Shown here one piece after another: positions 1 to 4,052 of a stretch of 7,743 bases of DNA. The first letter of the stretch is position 1. Every line of letters begins with the position of its first letter. The position numbers and the translations under genes were made by a program. The notes beneath the pieces are model-generated. The model saw only the letters and a program-made list of their open reading frames with translations. It had not been told where the DNA came from and searched no databases. Origin of the DNA: Anaerolinea sp. (lineage in GTDB: Bacteria; Chloroflexota; Anaerolineae; JAAEKA01); the NCBI GenBank assembly GCA_014879765.1, contig JACSRL010000577.1:1-7743 (forward strand), written 5' to 3'.

Positions 1-66
1 ATTGCCGTCAGCAACTGGCCCATGCCCGCCTACGATATTCTTACACCAATCCGCGACTCAGTGTAA
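1..66 (+). CDS. Possible C-terminal end of an unidentified protein (partial)
   Basis: Reading from base 1, frame 1 gives 21 codons and then TAA at 64-66. The first ten or so codons have the G/C-rich third positions of the other genes here, while the last several are less biased. The peptide (containing NWPMPAYDIL) matches no family I recognise, and the gene start lies outside the window. The other two forward frames run open into the repeats and look less coding-like. If real, this gene converges on ftsY with about 100 bp between their stop codons. The call rests only on codon bias over a very short stretch. Confidence 0.35.
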   Translation: MAVSNWPMPAYDILTPIRDSV

Positions 67-162
67 ACGGGTTACGCATTACGGGCTACGCATACCCAGA
101 GACGCTTCCCGCGATTCCGGTTACGGGTTACGCATTACGAGTTACGCTTCACGCTTCACGCC
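67..162. repeat. Degenerate short direct repeats of TTACGCATTACG type
   Basis: A 17-bp unit, ACGGGTTACGCATTACG, occurs exactly at 67-83 and again at 123-139. Each copy is followed by diverged versions (GGCTACGCATAC after the first, AGTTACGCTTCACG after the second). Bases 148-162 then run as a 7-bp period, ACGCTTC-ACGCTTC-ACGCCTC. The array ends exactly where the ftsY stop codon begins. Its AT content is higher than that of the genes beside it. I see no hairpin or T-run here, so nothing marks a terminator for ftsY or for the gene converging on it. It resembles simple intergenic repeat arrays scattered through some Chloroflexota genomes (from memory). Confidence 0.75.
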
Positions 163-1110
163 TCACTGAAACAGCGAGTCCACGAACACCCGCGCGTCGA
201 ACGGCGCCAGATCCTCCATGCGCTCGCCGGTGCCGACGAAGCGCACCGGCAGGCCCAGCTCCTGGGCGATGGCGAAGACCATGCCGCCCTTGGCGGTGCC
301 GTCCAGCTTGGTCAGGATCACGCCACTGATGGCCACGGCTTCCTTGAAGTGACGGGCCTGGCTGAGCGCGTTCTGGCCGGTGGTGGCATCCAGCACCAGG
401 AAGGTCTCGTGCGGCGCCTTGTGTACCTGGCGGGCGGCCACGTTGCGCACCTTCTCCAGCTCCTTCATCAGGTTGAACTTGGTGTGCAGCCGGCCGGCCG
501 TGTCGATGATCAGCAGATCGGCGTTGCGGCTCTCCTGGCAGGCGCGAATCGCGTCGTAGACCACCGCGCCCGGATCCGCGCCCTGGCCCTGGCTGATCAC
601 CTCCACGCCGACGCGCTCGCCCCAGATCTCAAGCTGATGCACGGCCGCGGCGCGGAAGGTGTCGGCCGCGGCCAGCACCACCTTGCGGCCATGCTGCTTG
701 TAGAGCCGGGCCAGCTTGGCGATGCTGGTGGTCTTGCCGGAGCCGTTGACCCCCACGATCAGGATCACCGTCAGCAGCCGCGGCTCGTCGATCTCCATCG
801 GCTCCGCGCCGCCCAGCACAGCCAGCATCTCCTGCTTCAGCACCGCCTGGGCCTGGTCGGGCCGCTTGATGGCTTCCTTGGCCACGCGCGTCCGCACACG
901 GCTGACCAGGGCCTCGGTGGTCTCGATGCCCACATCGCCCATGATCAGCGTCTCTTCCAGCTCCTCCCAGGTCGCCTCGGTGATCTCGTTGGTCTGGAAG
1001 ATCGCGCCCAGCCGGCCCATCAGGCCGCCGCGGGTTTTCTCCAGACTCTCGTGGATGCGCTGCTCATCGGCGCGCTGTTCTTCCTGTGATCGGCGAAAAA
1101 GCTTAAGCAC
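163..1110 (-). CDS. ftsY: Signal recognition particle receptor GTPase FtsY
   Basis: FtsY is the SRP receptor. It binds SRP (Ffh plus 4.5S/6S RNA) at the inner face of the membrane and passes ribosome-nascent chains to SecYEG, with mutual GTP hydrolysis releasing the complex. The 315-residue protein has an N-domain helical bundle (about 18-95) and a complete G domain: P-loop GVNGSGKTT at 120-128, DTFRAAA at 150-156, DTAGR at 203-207, TKLDGTAKGG at 267-276 and the closing GTGERMEDLAPFD at 293-305. The long acidic A domain of proteobacterial FtsY is absent; only a short, basic-tipped N-terminal helix (MLKLFRR) precedes the NG core, which could serve for lipid contact. The start is GTG at 1110-1108: an in-frame TAA lies four codons upstream, and GGAGG with a nearer AAGGA precedes it. 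It is transcribed away from rnc. Ffh is the paralogue to exclude; the C-terminus ends right after the G domain with no M domain, which settles it as FtsY. Confidence 0.97.
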   Translation of the reverse strand: MLKLFRRSQEEQRADEQRIHESLEKTRGGLMGRLGAIFQTNEITEATWEELEETLIMGDVGIETTEALVSRVRTRVAKEAIKRPDQAQAVLKQEMLAVLGGAEPMEIDEPRLLTVILIVGVNGSGKTTSIAKLARLYKQHGRKVVLAAADTFRAAAVHQLEIWGERVGVEVISQGQGADPGAVVYDAIRACQESRNADLLIIDTAGRLHTKFNLMKELEKVRNVAARQVHKAPHETFLVLDATTGQNALSQARHFKEAVAISGVILTKLDGTAKGGMVFAIAQELGLPVRFVGTGERMEDLAPFDARVFVDSLFQ

Positions 1111-1122
1111 CTTGGATCCTTA

Positions 1123-1127
1123 CCTCC
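1123..1127 (-). promoter_or_regulatory. Shine-Dalgarno sequence of ftsY
   Basis: On the minus strand GGAGG lies 12 nt before the GTG start. A second, weaker purine run (AAGGA) lies 6 nt before it. Together with the in-frame TAA just upstream, this fixes the ftsY start. The rnc gene has GGAGG at a similarly long distance (11 nt), so this spacing may be normal for the organism. Confidence 0.7.
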
Positions 1128-1149
1128 AGATTGGTCAGCTCGCCAGCTT

Positions 1150-1219
1150 CGGACAGACAAGACGTGCGCAGATGCTGCGCACGTCGCAAGTGGAGAGTTC
1201 GCAAATCGCCGGCTGTCCG
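1150..1219 (-). promoter_or_regulatory. Structured ftsY 5' leader: perfect hairpin inside a wider inverted repeat
   Basis: GACGTGCGCA at 1161-1170 and TGCGCACGTC at 1176-1185 form a perfect 10-bp stem with a 5-nt loop (GATGC). Around it, CGGACAG at 1150-1156 pairs with CTGTCCG at 1213-1219. The block lies inside the predicted ftsY transcript (start near 1284) and upstream of its ribosome binding site. No T-run follows on either strand, so it is not a standard intrinsic terminator. It could be a regulatory RNA fold, a dyad bound by a protein, or part of a dispersed repeat; the sequence alone does not decide. Confidence 0.55.
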
Positions 1220-1290
1220 CTGGGCGTTGATCCTCAGGCGGCCGCGGCGCAGTTCGAAATCCTGGTCTGAACCGTACCCTGTGCAGTTGC

Positions 1291-1318
1291 ATTATAGCGC
1301 ACGGCCTGCGATTGGCAA
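1291..1318 (-). promoter_or_regulatory. Predicted sigma70-type promoter of ftsY
   Basis: On the minus strand, -35 TTGCCA (1318-1313, five of six consensus bases) is followed after 16 nt by a perfect -10 TATAAT (1296-1291). Transcription would start near 1284, giving a leader of about 174 nt. Its -35 box overlaps that of the rnc promoter by 5 bp. Confidence 0.7.
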
Positions 1319-1342
1319 GTCACCGCGCGGTTGTGCTATAAT
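1312..1342 (+). promoter_or_regulatory. Predicted sigma70-type promoter of the rnc operon, extended -10
   Basis: -35 TTGGCA (1312-1317, five of six consensus bases) and a perfect -10 TATAAT (1337-1342) are separated by 19 nt. That spacing is long, but the TG at 1334-1335 makes an extended -10 (TGC-TATAAT), which is known to relax dependence on the -35. Transcription would start near 1349, at the first base of a hairpin, leaving a leader of about 117 nt before rnc. Confidence 0.72.
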
Positions 1343-1348
1343 CGGCCC

Positions 1349-1367
1349 GCGGCAGCACTGCTGCCGC
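1349..1367 (+). promoter_or_regulatory. Hairpin at the predicted 5' end of the rnc mRNA
   Basis: GCGGCAGC (1349-1356) and GCTGCCGC (1360-1367) are perfect inverted arms of 8 bp with a 3-nt loop, or 7 bp with a 5-nt loop. The first base falls about 7 nt after the -10 box, so the transcript would begin within or directly before this stem. A 5'-terminal stem commonly shields an mRNA from 5'-end-dependent decay; that role here is inference. Confidence 0.55.
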
Positions 1368-1391
1368 CATCCCAACTCTGCCACTGAGAGC

Positions 1392-1437
1392 CTTCCCTGT
1401 GGGCGCGCCTGGCCGGCCAGCCTCGCCCAGAGGGAAG
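1392..1437 (+). promoter_or_regulatory. Long stem-loop in the rnc leader, candidate RNase III autoregulation site
   Basis: CTTCCCT (1392-1398) pairs with AGGGAAG (1431-1437). After one G-G mismatch, TGGGCG (1400-1405) pairs with CGCCCA (1424-1429). After a 3x3 internal loop, CTGG (1409-1412) pairs with CCAG (1417-1420) around a CCGG loop. That makes 17 base pairs in one arm, ending 12 nt before the ribosome binding site. In E. coli, RNase III cuts a stem-loop in its own leader and so lowers its own expression; the position and shape here fit that logic. No U-run follows, so it is not an intrinsic terminator. Confidence 0.5.
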
Positions 1438-1449
1438 TTGATCAGGCCC

Positions 1450-1454
1450 GGAGG
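1450..1454 (+). promoter_or_regulatory. Shine-Dalgarno sequence of rnc
   Basis: GGAGG lies 11 nt before the GTG start at 1466. It sits inside a small self-complementary stretch (GGCC-CGGA-GGCC, 1445-1456) that could partly mask it. An in-frame TGA at 1439-1441 rules out any start further upstream. Confidence 0.7.
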
Positions 1455-1465
1455 CCGACGCAACC

Positions 1466-2284
1466 GTGTTTCAAGAATCACCCCGATCCCGCGCCCGCGT
1501 GGCGTTGGAGGGCGCGCAGCGCTTCGAGGCCGCCAGCGGCCTGCTCTTTCGTGACAAAACGCTGCTCCAGCGCGCTCTGACCCATCGCTCCTACCTGAAC
1601 GAAACCCGCTACCTGTTGCAAGCCGACAACGAACGCCTGGAGTTCCTGGGCGATGCGGTGCTGGACTTCATCGTCGGCGAATATCTCTACCACCGCTTTC
1701 CTGAGATGCGGGAGGGAATGCTGACCAACCTGCGCGCCGCGCTGGTGCGCGAGGAGACGCTGGCCGCGTTCGCGGTCCAGCTCAACCTGGGCCAGCATCT
1801 GCTGATGGGCCGCGGCGAGGCGGAAAGCGGCGGCCGCGAGCGTCCCGCCACCCTCTGCGGCGCGTTCGAGGCGCTGGTGGGCGCGCTCTACCTGGACCAG
1901 GACCTGGAGGCGGTCAAGACCCTGCTCTTTGCGCTGGTGGAGCCAGCCCTGCCTGAGTTCGTGGACATCGCAGCCTTCAAGGACGCCAAGAGCCGCCTGC
2001 AGGAGTGGAGCCAGAACACCTACCGCGCCACGCCGCGCTACCACATGGCCCAGGCCAACGGCCCTGACCACGACAAACAGTTCACCGTCCACGTGGTGAT
2101 CGCCGGCCACGTCTGGGGCATCGGCCAGGGGCGCTCCAAGCAGGTGGCCTCCATGGACGCGGCCGCCAACGCGCTGGCATATGCCGAGGCGCACCAGTAC
2201 GACGAAATCATCCCGCTGCCCGATCTGCTCCCCCCCCAGCCCGACGAAGTGGCCGACGATGCCGGTGAAACAGCCGATGGCTGA
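1466..2284 (+). CDS. rnc: Ribonuclease III with a substituted active-site residue
   Basis: RNase III cuts double-stranded RNA, maturing rRNA precursors and some mRNAs. The 272 residues hold an endonuclease domain (about 15-162) with signature NERLEFLGDAV at 55-65, supplying E59 and D63 (E. coli E41 and D45), and EGMLTNLRAALV at 83-94. A double-stranded-RNA-binding domain follows (about 172-243), with LQEWSQ at 178-183, GPDHDKQFTV at 199-208 and GRSKQ at 222-226. The tail (246-272) is acidic and proline-rich, longer than is common. The oddity is at 131-137, CGAFEAL, where the family usually has D-x-x-E (E. coli D114 and E117): the Glu is kept (E135) but the Asp is Gly132, codon GGC at 1859-1861. 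GTG at 1466 is the only possible start upstream of the conserved domain. The 3' end overlaps the next gene by 8 bp. Family assignment is firm; full activity is not assured. Confidence 0.96.
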   Translation: MFQESPRSRARVALEGAQRFEAASGLLFRDKTLLQRALTHRSYLNETRYLLQADNERLEFLGDAVLDFIVGEYLYHRFPEMREGMLTNLRAALVREETLAAFAVQLNLGQHLLMGRGEAESGGRERPATLCGAFEALVGALYLDQDLEAVKTLLFALVEPALPEFVDIAAFKDAKSRLQEWSQNTYRATPRYHMAQANGPDHDKQFTVHVVIAGHVWGIGQGRSKQVASMDAAANALAYAEAHQYDEIIPLPDLLPPQPDEVADDAGETADG

Positions 2285-3122
2285 GCGTCCCTGGCTGATC
2301 ACCGGCGCCACCGGCCTGCTGGGCCAGGAGCTGGTGCGCCAGGCCGTGGGCCGCGCGCCCCTCTGCGGCACATTTTTCAGCCGCCAGCCAGACCCGCATC
2401 CCGCCGTGGCCTGGGCGCCGCTGGATGTGGGCGACAGCGCGGCCGTACACGCGCTGATACACGCCTTGCAGCCCGCGGCGATCATCCACACGGCCTATCG
2501 CAAGACCGACCCGGACCTCTGGCGCGTCACCGCGTTGGGCGCGGGATATGTGGCCCAGGCCGCCGCCCAAGTCGGCGCCCGTCTGGTACACGTCTCCTCC
2601 GACGTGCTGCTGGACGGCGAACACGCCCCCTACGACGAAAGCGCGCGTCCCGGCCCGCTGCACCCCTATGGCTTTGCCAAGGCCGAGGCCGAGCGGCTGG
2701 TCGCGCAGGCCGCGCCCGAGGCGGCCCTGGTGCGCACCTCGCTGATCTGCCGGCTGGATCCGCCCGATCCCATCAGCGCCTGGATCATCGACAGCGTGCA
2801 GCAGGGGCAGCCCATCACCCTTTTCACCGACGAGATCCGCTCGCCCGTGTGGGTGCAGGACCTGGCCGCCGCGCTGCTGGAGCTGGCTACGCTGCCCTTC
2901 GCCGGTATCCTCAACGTGGCCGGGCCGCAGCCGCTGAGCCGCTATGCCATGGGGCTGCGTCTGGCGCGCCATCTGGGCCTCGATGTGCGCGGCCTCAGCG
3001 CGGGCAGCAGCCTGGCCAGCGGCCTGCAGCGCCCGCGCAACTGCACCCTGGAGGTGAGCCTGGCCCAGCGCCTGCTGCGCACCCGTCTGCGCGGCTACGA
3101 CGAAGGGCTGGAAAGCCTATGA
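2277..3122 (+). CDS. RmlD-like NAD(P)-dependent sugar-nucleotide reductase (extended SDR)
   Basis: The 281-residue protein is an extended short-chain dehydrogenase/reductase of the dTDP-4-dehydrorhamnose reductase (RmlD) type. It shows the Rossmann dinucleotide motif GATGLLGQ at 10-17, an Asp closing beta-3 (D50), IIHTAY at 69-74, SSDVLLDG at 107-114 followed by PYDE (118-121), the YxxxK pair Y131/K135, RSPVWVQDLA at 189-198 and RPRNCTLE at 252-259, which matches the family's RPxxSxLD-like C-terminal motif. It probably reduces a keto-sugar nucleotide or a related substrate with NAD(P)H. Without rmlA/B/C beside it, rhamnose synthesis cannot be claimed, and a MAT-beta-like regulatory role is also possible in this family. 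I chose ATG 2277 because GGTGA (2264-2268) lies 8 nt upstream and the Rossmann strand starts right after; ATG 2259 is an alternative. It overlaps rnc by 8 bp and the next gene by 4 bp, implying coupled translation. Confidence 0.88.
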   Translation: MAERPWLITGATGLLGQELVRQAVGRAPLCGTFFSRQPDPHPAVAWAPLDVGDSAAVHALIHALQPAAIIHTAYRKTDPDLWRVTALGAGYVAQAAAQVGARLVHVSSDVLLDGEHAPYDESARPGPLHPYGFAKAEAERLVAQAAPEAALVRTSLICRLDPPDPISAWIIDSVQQGQPITLFTDEIRSPVWVQDLAAALLELATLPFAGILNVAGPQPLSRYAMGLRLARHLGLDVRGLSAGSSLASGLQRPRNCTLEVSLAQRLLRTRLRGYDEGLESL

Positions 3123-3946
3123 GCGATCGACAGAACCTGGCCCCCGACGACACAGCCCATTTCGACCAGGCCGCGCCCGAGCCATTCGCCGCCGGCGCGC
3201 CGAAACAGCCGGCCACCAACGTGCTGGATGACTGGGTCGTCTACCCGGCCATGGCCCTGGGCATCCTGGCCACCACCTTCTTTCCCATCCTGCTGGGCCA
3301 GCAGCTCTGCCTGCCCCTGCTCAGCGCGGCCGTGGTGATCCCCATGTTCCTCTGGGCGCTGCGCCAGGGCCGGCCGGGCAAGGCGATCACGCTGGCCCTT
3401 TTCTGGGCCGCGCTGCAGTCGCTCTCGGTGATCGCTGCCAGTTGGCTCTTCGAGGAAAGCGCCTGGCGCGCGGTGCAGGGGGGGCTGGAATATCGCTCCG
3501 CCTGGCTGCAGTGGATCGCGGGCGGCCCGCCGGTGACCATGGCCCCGGCGCTGGATGTCGCCCGCCAGGGCATCGACCTCCTTCTCTATGCCCTGGCCAG
3601 CGCGCTCACCGGCGGCGTGGGGGGCCTGCTGCTGTTGACCCTGGCGCTGGATCGCTTCAATTTCACCGTCGCCTCCCTGCTGGCCACGGCGCAGCAGCCG
3701 GCGCTGGCCCTCATCGCCGCCTGGCCGCTGTGGCTGATCGTCCGGCTGGTGGGCTATATCATCCTCGGCGCGTTCCTGGCCGAGCCGCTGGCCAACATCG
3801 ACCTGTGGCCGATCTCCTTTCCGACCTGGCTGCGCGCCCGCTGGCGGCTGTTGCTGCTGGGCCTGGGCGTCATCCTGCTGAGCGTGCTGTTGCAGCTCCT
3901 GCTGGCGCCGCTCTATCAGACGATTCTGCGCGCCGCCATCGGTTGA
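3119..3946 (+). CDS. Unrecognised polytopic membrane protein (about six segments)
   Basis: I do not recognise a family. The 275-residue protein starts with a hydrophilic, acidic tail (1-37) with no signal peptide, then shows hydrophobic segments at about 39-59, 62-82, 88-110, 150-178, 195-222 and 243-267. A loop at about 111-148 carries several Trp residues and GGPPVT. RARWR (239-243) just before the last segment should lie on the cytoplasmic side by the positive-inside rule. No catalytic or transporter motif is visible. ATG 3119 overlaps the reductase stop as ATGA, and GGAAAG just upstream can act as a ribosome binding site, so it is almost certainly translated with the genes before it. Codon bias matches its neighbours, so I see no sign of recent transfer. 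The context gives no clear function. Confidence 0.85.
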   Translation: MSDRQNLAPDDTAHFDQAAPEPFAAGAPKQPATNVLDDWVVYPAMALGILATTFFPILLGQQLCLPLLSAAVVIPMFLWALRQGRPGKAITLALFWAALQSLSVIAASWLFEESAWRAVQGGLEYRSAWLQWIAGGPPVTMAPALDVARQGIDLLLYALASALTGGVGGLLLLTLALDRFNFTVASLLATAQQPALALIAAWPLWLIVRLVGYIILGAFLAEPLANIDLWPISFPTWLRARWRLLLLGLGVILLSVLLQLLLAPLYQTILRAAIG

Positions 3947-3959
3947 CGACACACACCAA

Positions 3960-4033
3960 AGACTTCGGAAGTCGCCGCCTGCTTGAACGCGTCACACGGC
4001 GTCTCGCCAGGCAGGCGGCGACTTCCGAAGTCT
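3960..4033. repeat. Large inverted repeat with nested palindromes between the membrane gene and smc
   Basis: The arms at 3960-3982 and 4011-4033 are perfect 23-bp inverted copies. Allowing one G-U pair, the stem extends to 26 bp (3960-3985 with 4008-4033). Each arm begins with its own short palindrome: GACTTC-G-GAAGTC at 3961-3973 and GACTTC-C-GAAGTC at 4020-4032. The loop can form a further 4-bp stem (ACGC 3987-3990 with GCGT 3999-4002). No T-run follows on the + strand, and only TTTGG follows on the minus strand, so a normal intrinsic terminator is unlikely. I see no clear target-site duplication. The form suits a dispersed palindromic (REP- or MITE-like) element that may also stabilise or process the mRNA. 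Confidence 0.85.
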
Positions 4034-4052
4034 CTATGCCTCGATACAAACC

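Larger units (their letters stand above)
1111..1465. other. 355-bp divergent control region between ftsY and rnc
   Basis: No convincing gene lies here. The region holds, from left to right: the ftsY ribosome binding site (1123-1127), a small AGCT-CGCC-AGCT inverted repeat (1137-1148), an inverted-repeat block in the ftsY leader (1150-1219) around a perfect hairpin (1161-1185), a near-repeat TCGCAAGT/TCGCAAAT (1184-1191 and 1199-1206, 15-bp period), two divergent promoters (1291-1342), two hairpins in the rnc leader (1349-1367 and 1392-1437) and the rnc ribosome binding site (1450-1454). A minus-strand frame stays open from 1291 to 1106, but it has no ATG or GTG start and no ribosome binding site. 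Confidence 0.7.

Noticed and set aside
67..162. Repeats as a CRISPR array
   Set aside because: Units are 7-17 bp, degenerate, not separated by uniform spacers, and no cas genes are near.
1020..1292. 90-codon minus-strand frame beginning near the ftsY -10 box
   Set aside because: Arg/Pro/Ser-rich translation that runs into ftsY in the wrong frame; no ribosome binding site and no family resemblance.
2181..2276. Longer N-terminus for the reductase, starting at 2181
   Set aside because: It would add 32 residues encoded inside rnc with no family counterpart; the Rossmann motif sits at the normal distance from ATG 2277, which also has a GGTGA ribosome binding site.
1478..2491. 337-codon minus-strand frame opposite rnc
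   Set aside because: A shadow of rnc and the start of the reductase gene; no ribosome binding site, no recognisable domain.
3960..4033. Palindrome as an intrinsic terminator
   Set aside because: The stem is long, but no U-run follows in either direction, and the arms contain nested palindromes more typical of dispersed repeats.
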